Source of the DNA: Pinibacter aurantiacus
Lineage (GTDB): Bacteria; Bacteroidota; Bacteroidia; Chitinophagales; Chitinophagaceae
Length of the DNA: 64,000 nt
NCBI RefSeq assembly: GCF_019130065.1
Contig: NZ_JAHSPG010000001.1
Location: 372,001-436,000 of the forward strand
Direction: 5' to 3'
A model generated the notes under the pieces. That model made no database searches. It saw only the letters and a list, made by a program, of their open reading frames with translations, and had not been told where the DNA came from. Of the stretch, positions 42,035 to 50,451 are shown piece by piece; the first letter of the stretch is position 1, and every line of letters begins with the position of its first letter. The position numbers and the translations under genes are program-made.

Positions 42035-44227
42035 CTACAACACCACAGATCCATTCACTTTAATATCATCAGAAGCATTTCCTACTAAAATGGTAAACTT
42101 GCCCGGTTCCAATGTCCAGTCGTTTTTCTTTTCATCGAAGTATTGGAAAGCGTCTTTGTTCAATGTCAGTTTCACCACTTTTGATTCTCCTGCTTTCAGG
42201 AAAACTTTTTCAAAACCCTTCAACTCTTTTTCCGGTCTGTCAACTGAACATTTGTCCTGGTGAACATACACCTGCGCAACATCTCCACCCTCTTTGCTTC
42301 CGGTGTTTTTCACCGTTACATTTACAGACACAGTGTTGTCGCTGTTTTTTGTCACAGTCAAATTACTGTAGCTAAAAGTTGTGTACGATAAACCATGGCC
42401 AAATGCAAATTGTGGCTGCACTTTGTATGTATCATAATAGCGGTAACCTACATAAATACCGTCTTTGTATTCTTCATGAAGATTGTTGCCATAATCGCCC
42501 AATTTGTGTGCAGGCACATCTTCCAGCACTTTCGGAAAAGTAACAGGCAGTTTTCCTGAAGGATTGATTTTTCCGTACAACATTTCTGCAATAGCTGTAC
42601 CGCCTTCCATGCCACCGTACCATGCTTGCACAACGGCTTTCGTTTGACCGATCCATTTTGTCATGTCGATCGGACCACCGCCAATCAACACCACGATCGT
42701 ATTTGGATTTGCTTTCAAAACTTCCTGTATCAGCTTGTCCTGACCGAAAGGCATTTTCATGTCTTTCTTATCAAAACCTTCCGCGTCAAAAGCATTGTCA
42801 CTCCATTTTGAGTAGTCGCTGTACCCATGCGTCCATCCACCAAACACAATCGCTACATCGCTTTTCTTCGCAGCAGCAACGGCTTCTGCAATCAGCTGAT
42901 CATCAGCATCTGCTTTTCTTTCAATTTTATAACCCTGGCTATAAGTGAAATTCACTTTGTCGCCCATCAATGTTTTCAAACCTGCCAGCGGAGTGATTTC
43001 GTACAGCGCTTTCACTTGCGAGCTACCGCCGCCCATTGAATTTTTGCGATCTGCATTCATACCAATCACTGCAACATTTTTTACAGCAGCAGAGAGCGGC
43101 AACAAGCTCTTTTCGTTTTTCAACAACACGATACTTTCTTCTGCAATTTTCAATGCAGTTGCAGCGTGTTCTTTTGTTGCATATGCACCTGGCTGACGTT
43201 TATCAAACATGTGCGTGCGATACATGATACGCAGGATACGACGCACTTTTTCATCGATCACCGACTCAGGAACTTTACCGCTTTTTACGAGTAGCAGTGC
43301 AGAGTCGGCCATGTAGAATTTGTTATAGTCAGGGTTTGGCAACATTTTCAAATCAGTTCCCATTTCAAGGTCACAACCGTTCAGCAATGCTTCTGTAGCA
43401 ACATGCACCGCACCCCAATCGCTCATTACAAGCCCGTCAAATTTCCACTCGCCTTTCAATATTTTATTGATGAGGTAATCGTTTTCCGTGCAATATTGGC
43501 CGCGGAAAAGATTGTATGAGCCCATTAGTGTATTCACTTTACCAACTGTTACCGCCGCTTTAAAGCCCGGTAGATAAATTTCACGCAACGCTCTTTCGCT
43601 CATGTTAATGTCAACAGTATTGCGGTTTGTTTCCTGGTTGTTCGCAATAAAGTGTTTCACGCAAGCCGAAACGCCCTGGTCCTGCACACCTTTGATATAA
43701 CCCACCACCATTTGCGAAATCAGGTACGGATCTTCACTTTGATATTCGAAATTGCGTCCGTTCAGCGGCGTTCTCATAATATTAATACCAGGGCCGAGAA
43801 TTACATCTTTGCCCCTTGCGTTCGCTTCACTACCCAATACGCTACCGAAAGCATAACCCAACTTCGGATTCCATGTTGAAGCAAGCGCTACGCCTGTCGG
43901 CAAATAAGTGCCGGAATCATTTACGTCTTTGTCAAGCGTCCAGTCACGGCCATGCTCAGGACGCACGCCATGCGGACCATCAGAGGTCATAAGTTCCGGA
44001 ATGCCCAGGCGCTTTACACCGCCAGATGTAAATGAGGAACTCGCATGGATCATGGTCACTTTTTCTTCCAGCGTCATCTGTTTGATGAGGGCTTCGATTT
44101 TCGCTTCATCGTTTTGAGCAACCGTAGCCACCGGTGCCGACGTTTGTGCAACCGCAGCTGTGCTCATTGCCAAAACCGAAAGCACCGCCATTGTAATTCT
44201 TCTCTTTGTCATATTGAGATATTTCAT
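42035..44227 (-). CDS. bglX: Glycoside hydrolase family 3 beta-glucosidase, exported
   Basis: A 730-residue exported GH3 enzyme. Signal peptide ends near AVAQ; the ATG at 44227 is used, but 44212 (MTKRRITMAV) gives an equally good signal peptide. N-terminal TIM-barrel domain (about 40-360) with nucleophile Asp in GLVMSDWGAVH (about 266), alpha/beta sandwich domain (about 385-600), and a C-terminal fibronectin-III-like domain (about 635-725: FSYSNLTVTKNSD...GDVAQVYVHQ). It hydrolyses beta-glucosides or xylosides in the periplasm. Last gene in a co-oriented group of carbohydrate genes. Confidence 0.93.
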   Translation of the reverse strand: MKYLNMTKRRITMAVLSVLAMSTAAVAQTSAPVATVAQNDEAKIEALIKQMTLEEKVTMIHASSSFTSGGVKRLGIPELMTSDGPHGVRPEHGRDWTLDKDVNDSGTYLPTGVALASTWNPKLGYAFGSVLGSEANARGKDVILGPGINIMRTPLNGRNFEYQSEDPYLISQMVVGYIKGVQDQGVSACVKHFIANNQETNRNTVDINMSERALREIYLPGFKAAVTVGKVNTLMGSYNLFRGQYCTENDYLINKILKGEWKFDGLVMSDWGAVHVATEALLNGCDLEMGTDLKMLPNPDYNKFYMADSALLLVKSGKVPESVIDEKVRRILRIMYRTHMFDKRQPGAYATKEHAATALKIAEESIVLLKNEKSLLPLSAAVKNVAVIGMNADRKNSMGGGSSQVKALYEITPLAGLKTLMGDKVNFTYSQGYKIERKADADDQLIAEAVAAAKKSDVAIVFGGWTHGYSDYSKWSDNAFDAEGFDKKDMKMPFGQDKLIQEVLKANPNTIVVLIGGGPIDMTKWIGQTKAVVQAWYGGMEGGTAIAEMLYGKINPSGKLPVTFPKVLEDVPAHKLGDYGNNLHEEYKDGIYVGYRYYDTYKVQPQFAFGHGLSYTTFSYSNLTVTKNSDNTVSVNVTVKNTGSKEGGDVAQVYVHQDKCSVDRPEKELKGFEKVFLKAGESKVVKLTLNKDAFQYFDEKKNDWTLEPGKFTILVGNASDDIKVNGSVVL

Positions 44228-44249
44228 ATTTGCTGATCAGGGTTATCCA

Positions 44250-44284
44250 TAAAAAAATCTTCCTGCGTCATACGCGGGAAGATT
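44250..44284 (-). terminator. Terminator/attenuator-like hairpin in the GH3 leader
   Basis: A 12-bp stem, AATCTTCCTGCG / CGCGGGAAGATT (44256-44267 with 44273-44284, one G-T pair, loop TCATA). On the minus strand it is followed by TTTTTTTATGG, and the GH3 start codon is 23 bases later. The GH9 stop is more than 500 bases upstream, so it is either a distant terminator or an attenuator of GH3. Confidence 0.7.
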
Positions 44285-44522
44285 CGTTATCGGGTAAATA
44301 TTATTTTAGCTCGTGTATTTTTCATATCGGCAATCAATTATAATAGAGCAATTATTGGCCGCAATCTACTCTCTCAACCGCAAGAAAATGGTAGCCACTT
44401 GTTAATCGTTAGGTGACTATTTGTTAACTCCACGCAGTAGCAGCCTGTATTTCGCCTGCAAAGAACAGGATTTGAGAGATTGAGAAGATATTTTAGCCTA
44501 CTACATTAATACGCCGAAACGC

Positions 44523-44555
44523 GAATTAATAATTAACAATTAAGAATTAATAGGA
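44523..44555. repeat. Single repeat arm, family C
   Basis: GAATTAATAATTAACAATTA, AGAATTAATAGG; AATTAA-type units without a clear inverted partner. Confidence 0.6.
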
Positions 44556-44791
44556 GCAGCACGCTTGTGAAAAGCGTCTTGGGGTAATGGCTGGAATGTT
44601 TTTGGGGTGAGCACATGTTCTTTGGCCGGCATCGTTGCGTCGCACACTTCAGCGGAAGAATAAATATGGACAATTAAAACGTCTCGAACACCCGAAGTAA
44701 TTTCGAACTTTTGTTATTGAAAAAATCGCACAAGAACATCTATATTAAAACACAACAACTTCCGCGTCGCTGCTCCGTTGCGTCCGCCGCG

Positions 44792-44838
44792 TGAAACTTT
44801 GCGCCTTTGATCTAAACTTAGCGCCTTTGCGTGAAATT
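44792..44838. repeat. Repeat arm, family K, supplying the C-terminus of GH9
   Basis: Units GCGCCTTTG and GCGTGAAA. Positions 44818-44838 encode the last residues NFTQRR and the TAA stop of the GH9 gene. Confidence 0.65.
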
Positions 44839-46575
44839 TCCCTGCAGCGCCTCTATCGCATTAGCGAGATACACCATCGGAGCATTCCAGTTGATCGCGA
44901 TCTCGTTGCTGGCGTATGAGCAACTTTCATCCAGGTAGCAGGTTTCTGGTTCCAGGAATTCATACTTGCAGCCATCCTGTCGTCCCGGATTGGGACCACC
45001 GGCCAGCAAACCCGGCACAGGTTCCACTATCCCATCCGCCACCGACTGGCGATGATGCGGATTCATTGTCGACTTCGTTCCAACGCCCGTCAGGAAACAA
45101 AAACCAGTCGCATTTCTACCGAGTATATAATCAAGATTAGTCAGTGCCGCATCTAAATACTTCTTATCCTTACTTATTAAATATGCATTGATCAGAGCTA
45201 TGCCCTGGTTGGCCGCATTTGAATTGCTTCCCCAGTTGAAATCAGCTTTGCTTTTTCCCATCACAGTTTTAAAAGCATTTGACGGAATAGCTTCTACATA
45301 TGCACTTGCGAAACTCAATACTTTTTTCTTCAGCATTTCAGTTTCCGGGGAACTAAGGTCCAACGTCTTACTATTTCGCAACAATGTATAAATACCAAGA
45401 CCGTAAACATTTCCCCAATTGGGCAACGTCATCGGATCATTAATATATTTTCTCAACTCATAAAGGTATTGGCCATCTTTTGTGGTGGCAAACAACTCGG
45501 CCGCGGCCCAGCAGCCTTCATCAACAAATCTGAAATCACCGTAGCCACCAGTTGTTATTTTGGGAGAAAATTGTTTATTGATGGCATTTTGATCGTAGCG
45601 AACATTCGGATTCTTTAACGCCCATTGCCAAGCAGCAAGCGCGGCTTTCTCGCAACTATCTGCAAGGCCAGGCAACTGCGCTGAAAACTTTTTTAGTATT
45701 CTGGCCGCCTGTGCGGTAACCGCTGCAAAATCCAGCGTGGCCCCCGTTCCTTTCTGCACAACGTATCTCGGCAGCTTCGTAACACCCGGCATTACCATTC
45801 CATCAAAAGCCGCGTTGGTACATTTATTATAAACACCGCCATCGTTGGGGTCTTGCATGGTAAGCATCCAGCGCAGGTTGTAAATAACTTCGTTTAAAAT
45901 ATCAGGAACACCATTGCCTTCTTCGGGAATGTTTGTCTTCAAAGTATCAAAGTAACCTGAAAAATCCTCATAGGCTGAAAGCAGCGTCCCCATTGTGATG
46001 CCTGAGTTTACAACGTATTTGTTGTAATCTCCCGCATCATACCAGCCACCGGGACAAGAAATCACCGTTCCTTCTGGTCGCTCTGTTGTCGCCGCCGAAG
46101 CATGTACCAAAACTGAAGTGTCAGGATGTCCAGCAGGTCGCGCCCATTTACCTGCATACTTTTCATAAAGCGGCATGGAAACTCGCTGATAATAATAGCC
46201 TTTTAATGATGCAACCGCCGCGACATAATTCACATTTTTCGAAATCGTAAACGGATATGAATTTGCTACGCCTTTTACCGCGACAAAATATTTTCCTGGT
46301 GTTTTAAATTTGCTGAAGTCTGCACTACGCGTTTGCAAAGACGAGTTAGAAGAATGCTCTAAAGCGGACAATTTACCGCTATACACTACTTTGTTGTTGT
46401 TTGCGGAAACAATAGTAAAACCTGCGTCTGCAGAATCTTTCGTTACAACAATGGCCATCTTAGGTGCATTGGGATAGAACCCTAACTGATTCATCCGAAT
46501 ACTTTGCTCACCGGGCTTTTGAGCGTTTGTGGCAAAAGCACTAATGGTTAAAATGAAAATTAACAACAGCTTCAT
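44818..46575 (-). CDS. Glycoside hydrolase family 9 endoglucanase, exported
   Basis: A 585-residue exported GH9 enzyme. Signal peptide about 1-18 (ATNAQ). N-terminal Ig-like domain of the CelD_N type (about 25-110: RMNQLGFYPNAPKMAIVV...GKYFVAVKG) and the (alpha/alpha)6 catalytic domain. Catalytic Asp pair in WYDAGDYNKY (about 180-184), STMNPHHR (about 506) and general acid Glu in DESCSYASNEIAINWNAP (about 560). It cleaves internal beta-1,4-glucan links. The final residues come from a repeat arm. Co-oriented with the GH3, AKR and GH51-like genes. Confidence 0.93.
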   Translation of the reverse strand: MKLLLIFILTISAFATNAQKPGEQSIRMNQLGFYPNAPKMAIVVTKDSADAGFTIVSANNNKVVYSGKLSALEHSSNSSLQTRSADFSKFKTPGKYFVAVKGVANSYPFTISKNVNYVAAVASLKGYYYQRVSMPLYEKYAGKWARPAGHPDTSVLVHASAATTERPEGTVISCPGGWYDAGDYNKYVVNSGITMGTLLSAYEDFSGYFDTLKTNIPEEGNGVPDILNEVIYNLRWMLTMQDPNDGGVYNKCTNAAFDGMVMPGVTKLPRYVVQKGTGATLDFAAVTAQAARILKKFSAQLPGLADSCEKAALAAWQWALKNPNVRYDQNAINKQFSPKITTGGYGDFRFVDEGCWAAAELFATTKDGQYLYELRKYINDPMTLPNWGNVYGLGIYTLLRNSKTLDLSSPETEMLKKKVLSFASAYVEAIPSNAFKTVMGKSKADFNWGSNSNAANQGIALINAYLISKDKKYLDAALTNLDYILGRNATGFCFLTGVGTKSTMNPHHRQSVADGIVEPVPGLLAGGPNPGRQDGCKYEFLEPETCYLDESCSYASNEIAINWNAPMVYLANAIEALQGNFTQRR

Positions 46576-46606
46576 TTGGTGATACTTTTATAGGTGCTCC
46601 ATTTTT

Positions 46607-46797
46607 TTAACCGCAAGGTCCCGAAGACTTACCACTAAGACCCGTCCGACTGGAGTCATCCGGGCGGACACTAAGGACACTTAGCCACACTTAGAGCTTT
46701 CTTAGTGAAACTTAGTGTCCTTAGTGGTAAACATTTTAGTAACCGCCTTTGTTTCCTTTACGCCCACCTTGTGCGCTTAGCGGTTAAATATTTGCGG
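46607..46797. repeat. Nested paired-arm repeat, families F and K, with a 27-nt insert
   Basis: Outer K arms (AACCGCAAGG at 46608; CGCTTAGCGGTT at 46775-46786), inner F arms (CTTACCACTAAGA at 46628; CTTAGTGTCCTTAGTGGTAA at 46711-46730). The 27-nt palindromic insert at 46641-46667 interrupts the left F arm. It ends at the stop codon of the aldo/keto reductase gene. Confidence 0.8.
46641..46667. mobile_element. Tiny palindromic insert (family N) inside a repeat
   Basis: CCCGTCCGACTGGAGTCATC followed by CGGGCGG. The same 27 bases occur in reverse orientation at 57384-57410 inside another family-F repeat, and a diverged copy lies near 63931. It interrupts otherwise continuous CACTAAG/CTTAGTG arms, which suggests insertion. 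Confidence 0.55.
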
Positions 46798-47790
46798 CTA
46801 CTTCAAAATATCTTCTATCGCTTTCAACTCACTTTCGCTATAGTCGATATTATTCAGTGCATCAATATTGTTATCCAACTGCGCCACGGAACTCGCACCG
46901 ATCAACACTGTTGTAATACGTTTATCTTTTAGCAACCACGAAAGTGCCGTTTGCGCGAGTGACTGGTTTCTTGTTTTAGCAAGTTCATTCAGCTTTTGTA
47001 TTTTCTGCAGGCGCTCCGGTGTAATATCCTTCTCCTTTAAGAAGCCATGCTCCTTTGCCGCACGTGATCCTTCAGGAATGCCTTTCAGGTATTTGTCCGT
47101 GAGCATACCTTGAGCAAGCGGTGAAAAAGGAATACAACCCACTCCATGCTTTTCCAGCACATCAAGCAAACCGCCTTCTACCCATCTTTCAAACATCGAA
47201 TATTTCGGTTGGTGTATCAGGCACGGCGTTCCCAAACTCTTCAAAACCTGGATAGCTTTGTCAGCCTGCTCTGCAGTGTAATTTGATAAACCAACATACA
47301 ATGCTTTTCCTTGTCTTACTACGGAATCCAGCGCCATCATTGTCTCCTCAATAGGCGTTTCAGGATCTGGACGGTGAGAATAAAATATATCAACATATTC
47401 AAGCCCCATTCGTTGCAAACTTTGATCAAGACTTGATATCAAATATTTTCTTGAACCCCAGTTGCCATAAGGGCCGGGCCACATGAGGTAACCCGCTTTG
47501 GAGGAAATGATCAACTCATCGCGCAGATAACCGGGAAAATCTTTCTTAAGTATCTGGCCGAAATTCTCTTCCGCAGAACCCGGCTCAGGACCGTAGTTAT
47601 TTGCGAGGTCAAAATGCGTGATACCTCTGTCAAATGCACGGCGCACAATATTTCTGCCATTATCAAACACATCCACACTTCCGAAATTGTGCCACAGGCC
47701 CAGTGAAATAGCCGGTAATAACAATCCGCTATTGCCACAGCGGTTATACTTCATTGAATCATATCTCGATGCTGATGGAACGTAGCTCAT
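46798..47790 (-). CDS. Aldo/keto reductase, YghZ / L-glyceraldehyde-3-phosphate reductase type
   Basis: A 330-residue NADPH-dependent aldo/keto reductase. The ATG at 47790 is preferred; the longer frame would translate a repeat element. TIM-barrel motifs: catalytic Asp/Tyr in HFDLANNYGPEPGSAEENFG, Lys in ISSKAGYLMWPGPYG, His in IFYSHRPDPETP, and the cofactor loop TVLIGASSVAQLDNN. The MSYVPSASRYDSMKYNRCGNSG start matches the YghZ (Gpr) subgroup. It may reduce sugar-derived aldehydes from the neighbouring hydrolases (inference). Confidence 0.92.
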   Translation of the reverse strand: MSYVPSASRYDSMKYNRCGNSGLLLPAISLGLWHNFGSVDVFDNGRNIVRRAFDRGITHFDLANNYGPEPGSAEENFGQILKKDFPGYLRDELIISSKAGYLMWPGPYGNWGSRKYLISSLDQSLQRMGLEYVDIFYSHRPDPETPIEETMMALDSVVRQGKALYVGLSNYTAEQADKAIQVLKSLGTPCLIHQPKYSMFERWVEGGLLDVLEKHGVGCIPFSPLAQGMLTDKYLKGIPEGSRAAKEHGFLKEKDITPERLQKIQKLNELAKTRNQSLAQTALSWLLKDKRITTVLIGASSVAQLDNNIDALNNIDYSESELKAIEDILK

Positions 47791-47810
47791 TGGTGTTTTT
47801 TTGAGAACGG

Positions 47811-47951
47811 AAGATAGGAATTTGTGTACGAAGTACGATGTACGATATATGAAATTCGCTGTGACGTAACACTCTAAAGGCTTTCGCATAGTGTATATCG
47901 TACTTCGCACAAAGCATTCTAATTCATAACTCCTAATTCCTGATTCCTATT
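47811..47951. repeat. Nested paired-arm repeat, family E inside family D
   Basis: Inner E arms: GTGTACGAAGTACGATGTAC (47824-47843) and GTATATCGTACTTCGCAC (47893-47910). Outer D arms: AGATAGGAATT (47812-47822) and AATTCATAACTCCTAATTCC (47921-47940) with TGATTCCTAT. The outer right arm contains the TAG stop (47947-47949) of the GH51-like gene. Confidence 0.8.
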
Positions 47952-49692
47952 TGCTCTCCACCACCATCACCACCGCTCCCCTCGCCGGCACCTTCACTTT
48001 AATGCCGCCGGCTGTTGCAGACGAGTATGGTTGTAAAGTATTGTAATTGGCAGGACCGCCAGAAACGCCCGAAGAGCCGTTGCCATTCACATACACTTTT
48101 CTTGAAAACTCACCGTTATCCGAGCCACCTTCAAGGGTGTACCAATAGTAGCGATCGCCTTTTTTAAAGTTCTTTGTTGTAATCTGTATTTCCTGCGCAC
48201 TGGTTGACTTGTTGACTATTGTCACGCTCATTTGTCCCGAGGTAAACGAAGTTGCATACGTCACGATGTTGCTATTTGAATTTCCAGCGCTGATCATGCG
48301 GTCGCCCAGGAATTTCTGGAAGTAGTACATGTAGTAAAACGACGGACGCGGATCCCATTTTGCAGCGCCCGGTTCATCGCCTATGTTAAACAAGCCATGA
48401 TCATCACCATTGCTCCACCCATTGGCAAGGTCCCAGCGACTGGTCATTGCATATTTATTTTTGATCGCTTCGTTTAGCAAAATCAAAGCATGAAGACCGT
48501 TAATATTTGATACCGCTTGTTGCGAACCTTGTGAAAAAATATTCCACTCCGTCAAAGCTACCGGCTTCGTCGCCACACCGTTTGACGTCATGTTAGAGGT
48601 AATATAATTCATCATGTTACTTGTCACCGAAGACGCGCTATCCATGATCGCTTTAGCTGTAGAGTTTGTGTTGTAAGGCGTAAAGTAATTGTGCACAATG
48701 TAATAATCCGCAACAGTTCCCGTGTTGCCAAACACACCGCTGTTCCAATTCTTCTGCGTATCACCCATATACGATGCAGGCGCAGCCTCCATCACAACCG
48801 CACCAATGTAAATCGTCTTGCCTATTTCCTGCGCCGCTTTGCGCATAGAATCTGCAAACACTTTAAAATGCTGGCCATACAAAAAGCCCGTATTCAGCAA
48901 AGGTTGTGCGTCTTTATTGGTGCTCTGGTCAATGCGATAACCGGCTTCCCAATCGCCGTAGCATTCGTTACCAACTTCCCAATACTTTGTGCGGCCATTA
49001 TCGTAGCGAACCCAGTCCGCGGCCATGTGAGCAGCCGCTGCAACAGGATTGTTGCTTGTTCCATAACGTGCATAACCATAGTTCACCGTAATGATCCCCT
49101 GGCTGCCCGTTTGCTGTAAAAGCTGGTAATATTTGTCAACGCTTATTGTCCAGTCATCCTGGTTTTGCCCCGTCCAGTAGCCCGATGCGGCACTCTTGCC
49201 GCTTGCATCTACAAGTGTGGCGGGCGCATCTGCCGGAAACTTATTTACTGGCGCATTCCAGAAATAAATATCACTAATGCTTCCCCCTGGAAAACGCACA
49301 ATGTTTGTTTTTAAGTTAGAAAGATGCGTCATTAAAGCCGGTTGCGACACAATACCTGTCATCCAGCTATTGGCATTGTTACCAAAAATGGACGGTGAAA
49401 TTTTCGAAATCACATTTGCAAAATCAACAGTAACCGTAGATGGATTCGATGTAATAATAGTGGTGTCTTTATACGTTGGCGTGGTAAAAGTTTTCGCTTT
49501 CCAGTCATTCATAAAAATGCCAATTGTTGAGGCCAAAGCAGGGTCTACCTGAGGATTGATCACCTCTGTAACAACAGTGTCCGTAGGGGGCGTTGGGGGC
49601 GGATTTCCACCACCGCCGCTACTATCTTTTTTACAGGATAGGAATAAAATCGCCGCGCACATTGCGAGTTTTGCCGAAAACGTTTTGGTCAT
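47947..49692 (-). CDS. Clan A glycoside hydrolase lipoprotein, alpha-L-arabinofuranosidase (GH51)-like
   Basis: A 581-residue lipoprotein (lipobox LSC, Cys20) with a Gly/Pro/Thr linker (about 25-45). The catalytic TIM barrel includes NIVRFPGGSISDIYFW, acid/base Glu in YWEVGNECYGDWE (about 242) and nucleophile Glu in VALTEWNIF (about 380). A C-terminal beta-sandwich (about 480-581: GQMSVTIVNKSTSAQEIQITTKNF...ARGAVVMVVE) fits the GH51 alpha-L-arabinofuranosidase layout. Substrate specificity is uncertain: arabinan, arabinoxylan or beta-glucan are possible. First gene of the co-oriented carbohydrate group. The stop codon is in a repeat. Confidence 0.82.
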   Translation of the reverse strand: MTKTFSAKLAMCAAILFLSCKKDSSGGGGNPPPTPPTDTVVTEVINPQVDPALASTIGIFMNDWKAKTFTTPTYKDTTIITSNPSTVTVDFANVISKISPSIFGNNANSWMTGIVSQPALMTHLSNLKTNIVRFPGGSISDIYFWNAPVNKFPADAPATLVDASGKSAASGYWTGQNQDDWTISVDKYYQLLQQTGSQGIITVNYGYARYGTSNNPVAAAAHMAADWVRYDNGRTKYWEVGNECYGDWEAGYRIDQSTNKDAQPLLNTGFLYGQHFKVFADSMRKAAQEIGKTIYIGAVVMEAAPASYMGDTQKNWNSGVFGNTGTVADYYIVHNYFTPYNTNSTAKAIMDSASSVTSNMMNYITSNMTSNGVATKPVALTEWNIFSQGSQQAVSNINGLHALILLNEAIKNKYAMTSRWDLANGWSNGDDHGLFNIGDEPGAAKWDPRPSFYYMYYFQKFLGDRMISAGNSNSNIVTYATSFTSGQMSVTIVNKSTSAQEIQITTKNFKKGDRYYWYTLEGGSDNGEFSRKVYVNGNGSSGVSGGPANYNTLQPYSSATAGGIKVKVPARGAVVMVVESK

Positions 49693-49728
49693 GAGTTGCT
49701 TACTTTATTTTTAAAAAAATGAGTGTAT

Positions 49729-49822
49729 AGCCACAGAGACACAGAGAAACGCAGAAATAAAAGGCATCATGTTTTATCAAAAACGAAAATGATTCTCTGT
49801 TCTTCTGTGCTTCAGTGGCAAC
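49729..49822. repeat. Paired-arm repeat, family R (CCACAGAGACACAGAG)
   Basis: Left arm 49731-49756 (CCACAGAGACACAGAGAAAC, GCAG) and right arm 49792-49820 (ATTCTCTGTTCTTCTGTGCT, TCAGTGGC), inverted with a spacer of about 35 nt. Confidence 0.75.
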
Positions 49823-49877
49823 AAAAAAGGCCTGCTGACACCGCTGCATGGAAATACAGCGGTCCGCAGGCGTCTCA
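49823..49877 (-). terminator. Two-stem terminator/attenuator-like structure in the GH51-like leader
   Basis: Nested stems GCCTGC/GCAGGC (49830-49835 with 49866-49871) and CCGCTG/CAGCGG (49841-49846 with 49857-49862); on the minus strand followed by CTTTTTTG. No minus-strand gene lies upstream within the 600-base gap, so it may attenuate the GH51-like operon or end an unannotated RNA. Confidence 0.65.
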
Positions 49878-50226
49878 TTTTTAATTACTACTTATAAAAC
49901 CGAGTTTAAATTATTACTATTTGTTTGAGAATACTATGATTATTGAAAAAAAAGGATTCCAAAATCAATGAAGCGTGCTCCACCAAACAGCGTTTTGGTT
50001 TAAAAAAATTGATACTCTATTATCAGATGTTTGTTTTGAAACTGCCTTAATTGTTATGTACAAAAGAAAAACGTTTGACGCGAGGTACATTTCACCGAAG
50101 CGGTATTGAAGCAATATCCGGCAATTAGCAAAGCAATCATCTTAGTAATAAGGCTATTTCAAAAGTAACTACTTAATACACTGGAGAATAATACTTTTTT
50201 GACATTTATACGTTGGTTTTAAACCA

Positions 50227-50370
50227 ATAACTGAATGGACTGAATAACTGAATAACCGAGTAACTGAATAACTGAAGGGTTGAATCATTGAATTATTGAA
50301 TAACTGAGTTCACAGATGCAAGTCGTCGTTCAACTTCAGTTATTCAGTTACTCAGTTACTCAGTTATTAG
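50227..50370. repeat. Paired-arm repeat, family G, long
   Basis: Left arm 50228-50310 (about ten ACTGAATA-type units) and right arm 50331-50369 (CAACTTCAGTTATTCAGTTA then CTCAGTTA units). Confidence 0.85.
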
Positions 50371-50425
50371 CAAAACGAACCCTTCGCCCCTCCATTTTTA
50401 ACGTCGACTTTTCGCAATTTTCCCT

Positions 50426-50433
50426 TACGTTTG
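50426..50433 (+). promoter_or_regulatory. -7 promoter element of the glutaminyl cyclase gene
   Basis: TACGTTTG matches TAnnTTTG; predicted start about 50438, 14 nt before the ATG at 50452. Confidence 0.65.
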
Positions 50434-50451
50434 CCCCGAACTTATACAACC

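Larger units (their letters stand above)
44228..44817. other. Intergenic region upstream of GH3
   Basis: The 590-base region has no gene. It holds a terminator-like hairpin 28 bases before the GH3 start (44250-44284), a family-C arm (44523-44555) and a family-K arm running into the GH9 gene end (44792-44838). The remaining sequence is unexplained. Confidence 0.5.
49693..50451. other. Long intergenic region upstream of the GH51-like gene
   Basis: The 759-base gap has no credible gene. It contains a family-R repeat (49729-49822), a two-stem hairpin with T-run on the minus strand (49823-49877), a TACTTTTG box on the minus strand (50160-50167), the family-G repeat (50227-50370) and the promoter of the plus-strand cyclase gene (50426-50433). 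Confidence 0.55.

Noticed and set aside
47791-47910. Upstream extension of the aldo/keto reductase
   Set aside because: It translates the GTACGAT repeat; the family N-terminus begins at the ATG at 47790.
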